Assembly (NCBI GenBank): GCA_027923505.1 | Contig: BROI01000009.1 | Coordinates: 1,024,188 to 1,088,187 of the forward strand | Origin: Mayamaea pseudoterrestris | Lineage: Eukaryota > Bacillariophyta > Bacillariophyceae > Sellaphorales > Sellaphoraceae | Length of the DNA stretch: 64,000 nucleotides | Reading direction: 5' to 3' | In this document: positions 1 through 9,896 of the stretch, piece after piece | Layout of the letters: the number at the start of each line of letters is the position of its first letter | How positions within the stretch are numbered: the first letter of the stretch is position 1 | Translations under genes and position numbers: made by a program | Notes under the pieces: generated by a model | Told to the model about the DNA's origin: nothing | Seen by the model: only the letters and a program-made list of their open reading frames with translations | Databases searched by the model: none

Positions 1-28
1 CAAAAACGTATTCGCTAGTACCCAGATC

Positions 29-863
29 TTAAGGTTGCGCATTTTCTTGAGCGACGACAATCTCCACATGGGAAGCATTTGCAATTGCTTGGCCCATTAG
101 CGTTCCGGCTTTCTTAGTGCTAAACCAAGGAAACCTCCAGTCCAGCGACTGAGCAAATTTGATCATCGTGGCTACGGACGCCGCATGGACTTCGACTATT
201 CCACTGCGTCCAGCCATACACTCTCCATTGTTTATCAACTGCAAATGCTTAAGTTGTGGCAAACCTGAGAGGCCATGGCATATAGGATCAATCCAGTCCA
301 TCGAGTAACAGTTGTAGACGATGTCCACCGAGTCAATCATGTGCTTATCTGCAAGAGCAACACGCAATCGTTTACGCTTCTCGTTATTTTCAACGTATGA
401 AACGCTTTCACAATCGTCGACGGAGATGCAAACCTTTTTAATTTGCAGGAGAGGCTCCAGGAGCAAAGATATCGTTGGAAAAGCGCCGAGTTTCTCCAAC
501 CCGACTGTAAAACAATTCAAGTTGGGAGCTGAGCAAAATGCACGACACAAGTTGCTGTAAACCTTCATGGTCTGCGCATTAAAATTTGCAAACGCCGGCT
601 CCACGCGCGCACTTTTGATATAGGTGCAGCCCGTCAAAGTATTCAATAAAATGGTGGCGACGTTGTTCTCCGTGCCGCCAAGTCTTGGCCAGTGATGTAC
701 ACAACTCACTGTCCACGTCTGCTATCGGTAGTTGTTCTTTCGAGCCACCTAGCAGCCAACTAGTCCGAATCTGGTCAGTCCTTGACCAAGGAAGATGAGT
801 CGACCTCGCCCAGTCGGGATCAAACTCTCCATTGTTAATTGACGCCCAAGCTACAGCGTCCAT
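29..863 (-). pseudogene. Frameshifted, possibly leucine-rich-repeat-like gene
   Basis: Two overlapping minus-strand frames read as one broken gene. The upstream frame opens with an ATG at 863 (MDAVAWAS) and stops near 579. A second frame, open from 709 (no ATG at its start) to the stop at 29-31, carries about 225 residues. The second frame contains regularly spaced leucines and asparagines (for example APNLNCF and LPQLKHLQLINN) like a degenerate leucine-rich repeat. No family is firmly recognised. One indel between about 600 and 700 would join the frames. It could be a pseudogene, a base-calling error, or two unrelated chance frames. The first ATG inside the second frame is near 568. Confidence 0.3.
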
Positions 864-1326
864 GGCCAACGCCGATGCGGCTTAGCGCTCTAGCTTGAGA
901 TCGATAATGTTCTCATAGAAATTCATGTACGAGACAGCATGGGCGGCATTGTAATATTCACTTTGAGGCCATCCAGATTTGTGGAAATATTTGTATGAAT
1001 TCAAGACAGGCAAGACAAGCGGGTGAAACTCGACAGGAATGCAAAGCTCAATCTTATCGATATCCTCGCGCCACGCTTTTCCGTGCAGCTATTGCTGTTG
1101 CTGCAATGTGGAACAGCGCAGCCAGATATCGATTGCCGCTTAAAAGTATATTGTACTCTGCACGCGGGACCTGGCTGCTCGAGGACGTTACTTTATGTTA
1201 TGTGCGGTGGGCCGCCGGCTCAGGCGATGTAGTCATTGTGGTGGGCCCGATCAAAAATGGTTGGCTCGCTGTACCCACTATGGTAGTATACTATGAAACG
1301 TCGAGCAATGTTAATTGTAAGATCTG
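864..1326. other. Intergenic, no gene seen
   Basis: Short overlapping plus-strand frames occur here, but none has family features and they overlap one another in different frames. It contains the downstream flank of DONSON, whose stop codon is at 1327. I see nothing I can annotate. Confidence 0.5.
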
Positions 1327-3981
1327 CTATGTGCTTTTATCTGCATCAGCAGATTGAGATTGCTCAAGCTTGTACGCCAGTGCTCGCGGGCGTCCTCCTT
1401 CCCATACAACTTGCATTAAGAAGCCACCGTCGTTGGCCTCATACAGTGATTGACTACCAGCATATCCAACATTTTTAATGCCGCGTCCACTCTTTCGACG
1501 AGCTCTGCCAGCAAAACTGACGGTATCGTTTCCGTCATGCCCATCCTCGCCAGTGTGGACGGACGTTTGCATTAGCAAATGAAATTCATTATTGGTCTGT
1601 AAATAAGTGCTGCCGGGACTGGTCTCGCTTGAGCTGGTATCCGAAAGAGAGAGCAGCGACTCCTGCGAGGCGGGCAGTTGCAAATTCTTGGACGAGTCTT
1701 TTGCAAGGTCTTGTCCACTAGATGCAGCAGTCAATACACTCGATCGTGCTGCATGCTGCAGGCAACCAACCGTTGCCGACAAGACACTGCGCATTGCACA
1801 CGGCAAAATAGATCCATGGATCTCCAGTCGATTGTGACTGGTGCCATCCTTGTCTTGCGGCTGCGACATTGTCATCGCAGCCCTTGTCAACGTTCCGACA
1901 GCATCTTTCTGCTGCGTCAAACGCAAAGATTGCAGAGAAGCATGCGCGAACGGTCCAAGATCACGACATGTCAGTTTTGGTAAATGCGACGCAGCGAGGC
2001 CAGAATCGTAATAGTTCGAGTCATCTGTATTCAGCTCGGCCGTTGACTCTGGCTCGAAATGCACTTGCCCGTACATGTTGACGTAACACTCCAAAAAGGC
2101 GGCACAGTCGTCTATTCCGCTCATCACGAGCGGCGGAACGAGTTTGGCTTGTCGCTCAAGCGTCTCCTTTTCTTCGTTAGCTTGCCGGTAGTTATGCCGA
2201 TCCATGGTGACCTTGACGTGTGGGCCGACCGTTGCGCCACGAACTTGGGATTGGCGAAGGGCCACAAGCTCCGCTTTGGTGCCTGGCGATGCTTCCGACT
2301 TGTTCCGACTCGAAGATGCCTTGTCCTGAGTACCAGTAGCATTAGCAATTGAAGTCGATTTAGGATGTGACTGCGCCATTGCCGTTGACATGGCGGCTTC
2401 GTCAAACGCAGATGAACCTTTGTAAGGCCGAAGAAAGAAAAGCTTGACACCCCGCTGTTGCAAATTGTCGCGAAAGAATCGACTGGAGGATGACATGATA
2501 ACTTGTGGCAAAAGCTTGCTGATGCTGGTATGGTTGCTATTGCTGCTAAAATCAGGTGCCGCACGGAAGAGGACAGTATGGCCAGCACCAACGGCGTAGA
2601 AATAGCACTTGCTCGGACAAGAGGCTTCGTTCACATCATGTTCATCCATCGACATGCACTCCATCTGTTGGAGCCATGACTGATACAGTGATATCAGTGC
2701 CTCTCGCCATTCACATTTTCGCGCAGCGTCCCTTGCCTTGTCGTCCATTTCTCCGCATGGCTTGTTTCTTGACGCTGCAGCAGAGAATGGCGGAGGCATG
2801 GCTTTTGAGTCTTGCTGACTTTGATCAAAAATGTGCATGGCGCCCTGCGAAGTCTGCAACTGCAATTTCCCCTTTTGCTTGGCGTCCTTTTTCGTAACCT
2901 TGTCGGTTCCGTTGCTGCTGGCCGACTTTAACGACTGCAATGTGTTCACTTTCCCCTGCCTGCCGCTGCTGCCATTCACTCCATCAGCATGTCTCGTCAC
3001 ATAGGGCGCTGCCGCATACTCCCAATACAAGAGAGCTTGCTGCAACTGGATAGACGCTTCTTCCGCACAAGCTGTAGATCTAATTCGACCTTTTACAAAT
3101 TGCTGCCTGGCGAGCCATTCGATCCGAGCATTCGTCGCAAACAGTCCTCCTTGTTGGTGCGGCAATGTTTTTAAGTACGTGTACACTACAGAAACCGACT
3201 TTTTGATGGTCCAGTCGTCTATCAATGGTAGCAGATTGTCGTCTTGGTCTTGCAAAACCAGCTCCCGCCATTCATTTGCCAATTCGGGCTGCCGCAACGG
3301 CGAATCCATCCATCCATCTTCGTTGTCATTTCCGTCATGCTCATTCAAGTCAAGCTGCATTCGCCTTCTTTTCCCGACTGGACTCTTGAATTGAAATGGC
3401 GAGAGTGCATTGACAATATCCAGTAGATTGCGCGCTGGTTCTTGTCGCTTGGCTGCTGCTGTCGCCGTCGGAGGAGGCGAATGAACGCTTGCTGCAAAGG
3501 TAGACGGAAGACTCGATGCAGCATTTTGCTGCTGTATCTGTGATTGCGACTGCTGGACATGAACCGATTTCATGACTGCGCCAAAGAGACTTGATGATTT
3601 ATTGCTGCTCCTACTTGTTGTAGAATTAATCCCTAGTTGAGACAGCTTTGATTCAGGCGCCAACAGAGACGGCTGCGAGTCGGAAGGCGATGAAGCAGCT
3701 GTTCCAAGCTGATTGCTTTGACTACCTTGAACACTACAACTAGCGCCATTGCTACCATTACCATTTGCTTCCTCTGCTGATGACTGCGAAAATGAGGTGG
3801 CTGTTGATGTTCCAAAGAGTGACTGTGGGCGACGTTTCCGTTTGCCCTGATGCAGTGATCGTCGATGATTGCTGTCATCCTTGTCCTCCCTCTGCACTCG
3901 TTCGCTTCGACTGCTACTATTGCGACTCGCCAAGGAGTCCTTTGATGAGGTTGGAGTCCTTGTAGAATCGTTCTTGTCCAT
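1327..3981 (-). CDS. DONSON: DONSON-like replication fork protein (Downstream neighbour of Son)
   Basis: This 884-residue protein matches the DONSON/humpty-dumpty family, nuclear factors needed for CMG helicase assembly and fork stability. The start is the ATG at 3981 (MDKNDS); the frame extends 16 codons further up, but only to a TTG. The first about 180 residues are a low-complexity Ser/Gln-rich tail with a basic KRKRRPQ cluster, a likely nuclear signal. Conserved family blocks follow in order: LLYWEYAAAPY, then WREALISLYQSWLQ, then the hallmark CYFYAVGAGHTVLFRAAP, a RFFRDNLQQRGVKLFFLRP block, and a C-terminal LPKLTCRDLGPF ... HGSILPCAMRSVL part. Some long Ser-rich inserts enlarge it beyond the roughly 560 residues of the human protein. 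No intron is needed. It is divergent to RPA1, another fork protein. The family call is firm; details of partners are from known family biology. Confidence 0.88.
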   Translation of the reverse strand: MDKNDSTRTPTSSKDSLASRNSSSRSERVQREDKDDSNHRRSLHQGKRKRRPQSLFGTSTATSFSQSSAEEANGNGSNGASCSVQGSQSNQLGTAASSPSDSQPSLLAPESKLSQLGINSTTSRSSNKSSSLFGAVMKSVHVQQSQSQIQQQNAASSLPSTFAASVHSPPPTATAAAKRQEPARNLLDIVNALSPFQFKSPVGKRRRMQLDLNEHDGNDNEDGWMDSPLRQPELANEWRELVLQDQDDNLLPLIDDWTIKKSVSVVYTYLKTLPHQQGGLFATNARIEWLARQQFVKGRIRSTACAEEASIQLQQALLYWEYAAAPYVTRHADGVNGSSGRQGKVNTLQSLKSASSNGTDKVTKKDAKQKGKLQLQTSQGAMHIFDQSQQDSKAMPPPFSAAASRNKPCGEMDDKARDAARKCEWREALISLYQSWLQQMECMSMDEHDVNEASCPSKCYFYAVGAGHTVLFRAAPDFSSNSNHTSISKLLPQVIMSSSSRFFRDNLQQRGVKLFFLRPYKGSSAFDEAAMSTAMAQSHPKSTSIANATGTQDKASSSRNKSEASPGTKAELVALRQSQVRGATVGPHVKVTMDRHNYRQANEEKETLERQAKLVPPLVMSGIDDCAAFLECYVNMYGQVHFEPESTAELNTDDSNYYDSGLAASHLPKLTCRDLGPFAHASLQSLRLTQQKDAVGTLTRAAMTMSQPQDKDGTSHNRLEIHGSILPCAMRSVLSATVGCLQHAARSSVLTAASSGQDLAKDSSKNLQLPASQESLLSLSDTSSSETSPGSTYLQTNNEFHLLMQTSVHTGEDGHDGNDTVSFAGRARRKSGRGIKNVGYAGSQSLYEANDGGFLMQVVWEGGRPRALAYKLEQSQSADADKST

Positions 3982-4033
3982 GGTGAAGGGGGACAGTGGG
4001 ACGTGAGTGACAAATGGAGGGTGTGACAAGCGA
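3949..4033 (-). repeat. Duplicated DONSON start region, gene-proximal copy
   Basis: This stretch around the DONSON ATG recurs at about 4497-4588. The shared core reads CTTGTCCATGGTGAAGGGGG on the plus strand, and flanking words (GTTGGAGTC versus GTTGGACTC; TGTGACAAGCG in both) extend the match to about 80 bp. In both copies the minus strand encodes SPFTMDK followed by a TxxSPTS-like run. The minisatellite at 4066-4420 lies between the copies. Confidence 0.7.
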
Positions 4034-4065
4034 TGCCATCATAGTTGCGTCGTTGTTGGTGACTT

Positions 4066-4420
4066 ACTATCAGTTTTCATTGGCACTCGTTTCATACTTA
4101 TGCCTTTATGACGTAGTTTTCACTGGCACTCGTTTCGTACTTATGCCTTAATGACGCAGTTTTCACTGGCAGTCGTTTCATAATATTGCCTAATGACGCA
4201 GTTCTCACTGGCACCCGTTTCACAGTATTGCCTTGTGAGTTAGTTTTCACTGGCACTTGTTTCATTGATTTACTTGCTGACGCAGTTTTCACTGGCACTC
4301 GTTTCGTACTATAGCCTCGTGACGCAGTTTTCACTGGCACCCGTTTCATACTATTGCCTAATGACGCAGTTTTCACTGGCACTCGTTTCCTACTATTGCC
4401 TGCGTTCGCGAGAATGATGC
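4066..4420. repeat. Minisatellite, 42-43 bp unit, about 8 copies
   Basis: GGCAC words start at 4082, 4125, 4168, 4210, 4252, 4294, 4336 and 4378, giving spacings of 43, 43, 42, 42, 42, 42 and 42. Each unit holds a TGACGCAG-like word, TTTTCACTGGCAC and CGTTTCATACTATTGCC, with scattered substitutions. Read on the minus strand the 42-bp units keep frame and encode a 14-residue KRVPVKTASLGNSM-like repeat within a 189-codon open frame, but the two 43-bp steps end that frame, so I treat it as non-coding DNA. It sits in the DONSON/RPA1 divergent promoter. Confidence 0.85.
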
Positions 4421-4496
4421 ACTGGGAATCAAACAGTACCCCGTTGACTTTCCTCAGGTTGACGACAAACGTCCATGTGGATCCCGCAGTTGCGAC

Positions 4497-4588
4497 GTTG
4501 GACTCGTTGTAAAACCTTTCTTGTCCATGGTGAAGGGGGATAGTGCTTTCTTTCTTTCGCGGCGGATGCATGGTGGATGTGACAAGCG
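4497..4588 (-). repeat. Duplicated DONSON start region, distal copy
   Basis: Second copy of the DONSON start region (see 3949-4033), with insertions between the ATG and the shared TGTGACAAGCG word. On the minus strand it keeps an ATG in the same context and could make a short upstream open frame that ends within about 25 codons of that ATG. It may be a relic of a tandem duplication that the minisatellite later expanded within. Confidence 0.65.
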
Positions 4589-4846
4589 GGGCTGGCGGGG
4601 CAACATCCAATGCAATGGCATTGATGGTCCGTTGTGAGTACCGAGACATACAGTTTGTCTTTTCCAATGCGCTGAAGCCCTCGCGAATCGTCCGTCGGCG
4701 GCCACTATGATTGCAGTCGATCCTTGCCGCTCATCTTTCCTCTTCTATAGCGTAATATACGGCTGCGGCAAGCAATATTTACTACAGACGGGCAGTCAAG
4801 GAACAAGTGATACTCTATTTAGCAAAGCAAAGACTATCAAGATACC

Positions 4847-6799
4847 ATGTCAGCGTCTAATTTACTCAGCACTGGATCAGTCTTGCGCATGTCCGACCCT
4901 GCCATGGGGAGAGCTCCGCCTGACTTTGTCCCTACGGTTCAAGTCTTGAGCGTCAAGCCGATTCCTTCTCCCAACGGCGATCGATTCCGATTGGTCATAT
5001 CTGATGGCGTTTACTTTATCAACGGCATGCTTGCGACGCAGCTGAATGAACTCGTCGGAGGACCATCAGGTTTGCAGGAAAATTGCATTGTTCGTTTGGA
5101 AGAATTCATGAATAACAAGGTCGGAGGCAAGATTGTCGTTGTCGTATTGCGTCTTTCAGTCATTCAGCAGATGCATGAGCGAATTGGAAGCGCTACCGAC
5201 GTAGGAAAGGTCGTTGACGCTCACGGTGGCGGCGGAAATGCTGCGACGTCAATGCCTGCAGCTGCAGCTCGCGTCACGCCTGCCTCCAACAGCGGCAGTA
5301 GCAGCCACAATCCATACGGAGGCGGCAACAACCCGATCGGACACAGCGCTGTTCCCATGCACAATGCGTACGCTCGTCCGACTTCCAGTCACTCGTCCAG
5401 CGCGCCTATTCAAGTTGTTTCCCCTCAAGCCAATCAAGGAGGAGGAATGCACTTGACGCCCATTGCTGGTTTGAACATGTACAATAATCGCTGGACGATT
5501 CGGGCTCGCGTCACGACCAAATCGGATATTCGTACCTGGCGCAACGCCAAGGGGGAAGGATCGCTGTTTAGTTTGGAACTCTTGGACGACTCCAACGTTG
5601 ACATTCGAGCGACGCTATTCAAGGAGGCGGTCGACAAGTTTTATCCACTCATTCAAGTTGGAAAGGTTTATCGCATTAGTGGAGGCCGACTCAAGATTGC
5701 GGATACCAAGTGGAACACTTGCAAGTCTCCCTACGAAATGACATTGGATCAAAATAGCGAAATTCACTTGGACAATGACGTTGGAAACATTCCAACTATG
5801 CACTACGAGTTTACTCACAAGATTGCAGACTTGGAGCAAGTCACGGATACGACCAAGCACATTGATGTATTGGCAGTCGTCAAGTCGGTTCAGGAACCAG
5901 TCAATTTGATTAGCAAAAAGTCGGGACAGGAGTTGACCAAGTGCGATTTGGTATTGGTGGACGACTCCAACACGGAGATTATGCTCACGCTCTGGGGCGA
6001 CAAGGCGCGCAACGCTCCGCATGAATATGCGAATCAGCCAGTCGTTGCCATTCGTCGGGCACGCGTCAGCGACTACAGCGGCAAGAGTCTTTCGGCCGAT
6101 GTCATTATTGTCAATCCGGAGATTCCGCAAGCGTCGCAGTTGGCCGACTGGTGGAACCGCGCAGGTCGCTCCAATAGTTCAAGCGTTCGCAGCCTGACGG
6201 CGGCTGGTGGTAGCGGCGGAAAGGTGGAAACCTTTGAGAATCGCAAATGCATTGCCAGCATCAAGGAGGAGAATCTTGGACATGGCAATCCTGACAAGCC
6301 CGACTGGATCACTTTCAAGGGGACGATAACCTTTATCAAGAGAGACAAGGAAGGCGGCGCTTGGTATCCGGCCTGTCCAAACGCAGGCGAGCCATGCAAG
6401 AATCGTTACAAGGTTTCCACCACGACGGATGGACAGTGGTATTGTGACAAGTGCCAAGGCTCGTTCCCAAACTGCGTTCGCCGCTGGATCTTTTCCGCCA
6501 CGGTGCAGGACGATACGTCGTCAACGTGGGTTTCCTTCTTCAACGAGCAGGCGGAGCAGTTGTTGGGAGTGACGGCTGACGAGGTTTACGCAAAGAGCAA
6601 CACGTCGGGCGGTTTTGAGCAAGACACGTACGACTCCTTCTTCGCCAAGGCCTTGTACACCGAGTGGATCTTTAAATGCAAGATCAAGAATGAAATGGTC
6701 AATGAAGAATCGCGCGTCAAGGCGAGCGTTGTTACGCTCGTGCCGGTGGACTATGCCAGGGAGTCGCTCGATATGTTGGCGGCGATTGAAAAGTTTTAA
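4847..6799 (+). CDS. RPA1: Replication protein A 70 kDa subunit
   Basis: Large subunit (650 residues, usual length about 615-650) of the heterotrimeric single-strand DNA binding protein of replication, repair and recombination. Domains in order: N-terminal OB fold (residues about 25-130, PTVQVLSVKPI ... DGVYFINGML), a Gly/Ser/Asn-rich linker, DBD-A starting near 203 (NRWTIRARVTTKSDIRTW), DBD-B near 320-440 (HIDVLAVVKSV), and DBD-C from about 465. DBD-C has its zinc ribbon with Cys510, Cys517, Cys533 and Cys536 (WYCDKC). No intron is needed. A second Met at residue 15 could also start it. It is head to head with DONSON. Confidence 0.96.
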   Translation: MSASNLLSTGSVLRMSDPAMGRAPPDFVPTVQVLSVKPIPSPNGDRFRLVISDGVYFINGMLATQLNELVGGPSGLQENCIVRLEEFMNNKVGGKIVVVVLRLSVIQQMHERIGSATDVGKVVDAHGGGGNAATSMPAAAARVTPASNSGSSSHNPYGGGNNPIGHSAVPMHNAYARPTSSHSSSAPIQVVSPQANQGGGMHLTPIAGLNMYNNRWTIRARVTTKSDIRTWRNAKGEGSLFSLELLDDSNVDIRATLFKEAVDKFYPLIQVGKVYRISGGRLKIADTKWNTCKSPYEMTLDQNSEIHLDNDVGNIPTMHYEFTHKIADLEQVTDTTKHIDVLAVVKSVQEPVNLISKKSGQELTKCDLVLVDDSNTEIMLTLWGDKARNAPHEYANQPVVAIRRARVSDYSGKSLSADVIIVNPEIPQASQLADWWNRAGRSNSSSVRSLTAAGGSGGKVETFENRKCIASIKEENLGHGNPDKPDWITFKGTITFIKRDKEGGAWYPACPNAGEPCKNRYKVSTTTDGQWYCDKCQGSFPNCVRRWIFSATVQDDTSSTWVSFFNEQAEQLLGVTADEVYAKSNTSGGFEQDTYDSFFAKALYTEWIFKCKIKNEMVNEESRVKASVVTLVPVDYARESLDMLAAIEKF

Positions 6800-7001
6800 A
6801 TGGATGGTGCTATTGAAAGTTGACAAATAAGATGAGTAGCTGACGATTGTCGTGGTCGAGCGCAATTTGTAGTATTGTATGCATTGCTCTACGTACTTTA
6901 AAGTAAGAACCTATAAGCAGACGTCGTATGATATTATAGCCAAATAATACTACTAGATTAATCACGATTACCCTCAAACTCTACATGTAGGAACAAGTCA
7001 A

Positions 7002-9644
7002 TCACTTGCTGAATAGGTACAGGTTCAACGCCGAAACAAAGACAAACCCTGCAAACTTGATACTCTCCCGACGTACCACATTCGCTCGAAGATTTGGGAT
7101 CCGACCGCATTGCCACTCGTATCTGGTGCAAGCGTTACGAAGCACGTCACCTCGACTCCAGTTGCCAACGAGGCGACCAATCTCGAATCCAATCACGTAT
7201 AAATTCGAAATTGCTTGCGCCAAAATGTAGTACCACCAAGGAAACTTGTGCTGAATCAACGTCTGACGCTGCTCACACTCGGCCCTATCACTTAAGTCAA
7301 CGCTCAAGTCAACCATGAAGAGTCCCAGTAGCTGGAACAATAGCGAAAGCGGCGACAGATGCCGAACAATCAGAAACGGTAGCCAGAGGGAAAGAAAGAC
7401 GGTTGCGAATTCAACACAATTAGGCCAGGACTTGTATGTATTGTGCGGATGACGGCTGAAGAGTACGCCATCGCCGAGTGCCCACTTGTAAAAGTGGTGG
7501 ATGATGGCAAAAAAGCCGCCTGGCCAATAGTCGTGCATGACCTTTGCTGACGGAGCCGACATGAACTTGCCTCCTGTTTCCTTGGCGATACGTAGACATA
7601 GATCAACATCCTCCCCGGCAGTGTAGGCCAGGTCGAAGCGAGTCTTGGTTCGCTTGATCAACAAATTAGCCGTGATGCCCCAAGCTGGATACTCGAACGA
7701 GCTATGCGACGCAATTTCGAACATGCCAGTCAATGGGCAAGTCAACGCGGCCGCATGTATCATGGGTAGATCTGGGCGCCGAGGAAACTGAACCATGCCG
7801 ACGAGGCCGACAACGGAGTCGTCGCAAGTGCGAAGAACCTTTTCGTACTCGAACAACAAGTCGTCTTCGGGAATCACGTCATCGTCGAGGAGGAGAATGT
7901 AGTCAGCTGCGCTTTCGTCGAGCCCACGATTCCGTGTTGCCGGCGCACCCGAGTTGACAGGATTGCATCGGACACAGATGTTGTTGCCCGACACTTCCTT
8001 CAAATGCTGCTCCATGACGTGAGCCGCCTCTTGGCTGTCAGCCGCCTTGAACATTTTCTGCAGCTTGTTGGGATTGTCAACGACAATGATGAACGTTGTG
8101 CGCAAGCCAGCAGGAACCTTGAGCTTGCACATGCGCTCCAAGTAGCACATGTCGACGCGATAGGTTGGAATAACAACGTCCAAGAGCAATAATTCGGCAT
8201 TCGAAAAGGCCGACAAGAATTTTCGTACAGGCTGCACGTCTTCAATGAGCCAGTCACGCCAATCCAACCATCCATTGACGCTCCTTGAGCTTGGTTCAAC
8301 CTCCACAATGGGAATGTCGTCGCTGATTTCCTGGGCAGTCTTCAATACTGCCTCTTGAACCAAGATTGATGCTTCGAAACGAAGGTACATCTTGTGCAAG
8401 TACAAGAGAAAGTCCTTGTTGTTGCAAGCGCCCCATCGATTGACGGCAATAAGTCCACTGAATATTTCGTAGTGCGATCGCCCAATGACTGGAGCTGCTC
8501 GCTTACCTTTCTTGTCGCTCCACCAAACACAGCCAAAACCCAATGGACACTGCAGACGCTCGGACACGTCGAGGAAGGCTCGGTAAAATGCGCGGTAGTG
8601 GAAGGAGCAGTCGATCTTGTCACCAAGCTCCAGCGGTGTCACCCAGTCGGCACCATTGTCAAAGGCAACGACCGCCATGCTGTCCCACAATCGACAAACG
8701 GACGAGGATGAATCTTCGTCTGTCGTCTTGGTGTTTGCAGTTGCCAGAAAGACTGGTACACTTTCTTGAATATGCTCCACCAAACTGTCAATCGTTGGTT
8801 TGCCCACACTGTCACCGTCAACGCCCAGAACAATAATCATGTTGCACAAACCATCCTGCTTCAAGCTTTGCAGCAACTCGTCTACCTGCTGAAAGACTTG
8901 CTCGGTCGACGACTCACTGTCTTGATGCTGCAGCGCCAATAGCACTCCCTGCAGCGGCAGCTTGGGCGACTCGTTCTGCTTGCCCGCCTGCAAGAGCGCA
9001 TCCGCCCATGCCGTCTCCTTAACGTCCGCTGATGCTGCAAAGAGCTTGGCCAGCTTTTTTGGCCAGTGATCCATTTCCTCCAGCAGCAGCGACTCGGCCG
9101 TGTACATTTCGACTGCCGCCGCATGCATGAGCGCTCGCGTCGAAAGCAAGTCGACCAAATTGGATCGTTCCGTAACATCCAAGCCTGCCTTGCGCTCCAA
9201 GTCGTGAATGACCCACTGGTGAAGCTCCGACTTGAGAAAGGTTGACAAATGGCGACGAGTCGCAACCAGTTGAATGGATACTCCATGCTTGTCCTTCATG
9301 TCGTTGCAAAATGTGTCAAAGGCCTTGTCTGGAAGCATGACAAGCCAGGGAACGAATCCTCCATAGACGAAATCACTCTCTTGGACGAGTCGCTCCATTT
9401 CTTGCTTGCCGTTGTCTTGGTTCCACCACTTGGTGACTGCTTGAAGAGGATCCAGGAGGAGCGTCTTTAGCGATTCGGTTCCAGTGACATTTTCGTCCTT
9501 GTCGTCGTCATCCATCAAGTGGTTGCTGCAGGAGTGCACCTTGAGCCCGACAAGCTCGGCCGCCTTGGCGAGCGTCGCGGAGCCAGTGCGGTAGTAGCCG
9601 ACGTTGAGGATGCAAGCGTTACGGTTTGTCTGCTGCTTCATCAT
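7002..9644 (-). CDS. Sulfotransferase-like / glycosyltransferase family 2 fusion, membrane-anchored
   Basis: An 880-residue single-exon multidomain protein. Residues 1 to about 200 resemble the Sulfotransfer_4 family (NVGYYRTGSATLAKAAELVG near the start, like GxxRTGTxSL). Residues about 265-440 look like a second nucleotide-sugar transferase-like fold (LGFGCVWWSD, GRSHYEIFSGL, RWGACNNKDF), reminiscent of the glycosyltransferase-like part of GREB1 proteins; this is inference. From about 488 a clear GT2 domain follows: DVVIPTYR, LLLDDDV near 583 (metal-binding DxD-type), NRGLDESAADY, and GEDVDLCLRI near 677. Hydrophobic segments near 755-790, 825-845 and the last 20 residues suggest membrane anchoring, likely Golgi/ER. 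Substrates are unknown. It is divergent to the MsrA fusion. Confidence 0.75.
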   Translation of the reverse strand: MMKQQTNRNACILNVGYYRTGSATLAKAAELVGLKVHSCSNHLMDDDDKDENVTGTESLKTLLLDPLQAVTKWWNQDNGKQEMERLVQESDFVYGGFVPWLVMLPDKAFDTFCNDMKDKHGVSIQLVATRRHLSTFLKSELHQWVIHDLERKAGLDVTERSNLVDLLSTRALMHAAAVEMYTAESLLLEEMDHWPKKLAKLFAASADVKETAWADALLQAGKQNESPKLPLQGVLLALQHQDSESSTEQVFQQVDELLQSLKQDGLCNMIIVLGVDGDSVGKPTIDSLVEHIQESVPVFLATANTKTTDEDSSSSVCRLWDSMAVVAFDNGADWVTPLELGDKIDCSFHYRAFYRAFLDVSERLQCPLGFGCVWWSDKKGKRAAPVIGRSHYEIFSGLIAVNRWGACNNKDFLLYLHKMYLRFEASILVQEAVLKTAQEISDDIPIVEVEPSSRSVNGWLDWRDWLIEDVQPVRKFLSAFSNAELLLLDVVIPTYRVDMCYLERMCKLKVPAGLRTTFIIVVDNPNKLQKMFKAADSQEAAHVMEQHLKEVSGNNICVRCNPVNSGAPATRNRGLDESAADYILLLDDDVIPEDDLLFEYEKVLRTCDDSVVGLVGMVQFPRRPDLPMIHAAALTCPLTGMFEIASHSSFEYPAWGITANLLIKRTKTRFDLAYTAGEDVDLCLRIAKETGGKFMSAPSAKVMHDYWPGGFFAIIHHFYKWALGDGVLFSRHPHNTYKSWPNCVEFATVFLSLWLPFLIVRHLSPLSLLFQLLGLFMVDLSVDLSDRAECEQRQTLIQHKFPWWYYILAQAISNLYVIGFEIGRLVGNWSRGDVLRNACTRYEWQCGRIPNLRANVVRRESIKFAGFVFVSALNLYLFSK

Positions 9645-9896
9645 GATTGATGCAGCTGCTGCGTCTTGTTATAATTGCGTATAAAGATTCAAAGAATGAG
9701 CAAGAGAGCCATTTTAGATATGGATGCGGATGGACTGTCATGCTTGCCATGGATCTCCAAGTCTTTCTAGAGAACCGATTCGAGGAAGAAAAAAATCGCA
9801 AGAAGGAAAAGGAACGACGATGGCCTTCGCGTCAATCGTTTGTAATTGCCGAGGCAATGTTGCAAAGCGTGACCTCGATAAGCGAGAAGCACATGA

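Larger units (their letters stand above)
3982..4846. promoter_or_regulatory. Shared upstream region of DONSON and RPA1
   Basis: Divergent intergenic region of 865 bp between the two start codons. It holds the 8-unit minisatellite and the duplicated DONSON start. Each minisatellite unit carries a TGACG-containing word, the core recognised by many bZIP factors. That is a family-level inference only; no TATA box or initiator was confidently assigned. Confidence 0.4.

Noticed and set aside
4098-4667. A 189-codon minus-strand frame with a KRVPVKTASLG-like repeat
   Set aside because: It is the translated minisatellite. Two of the units are 43 bp, which would break the frame, and no conserved protein is present.
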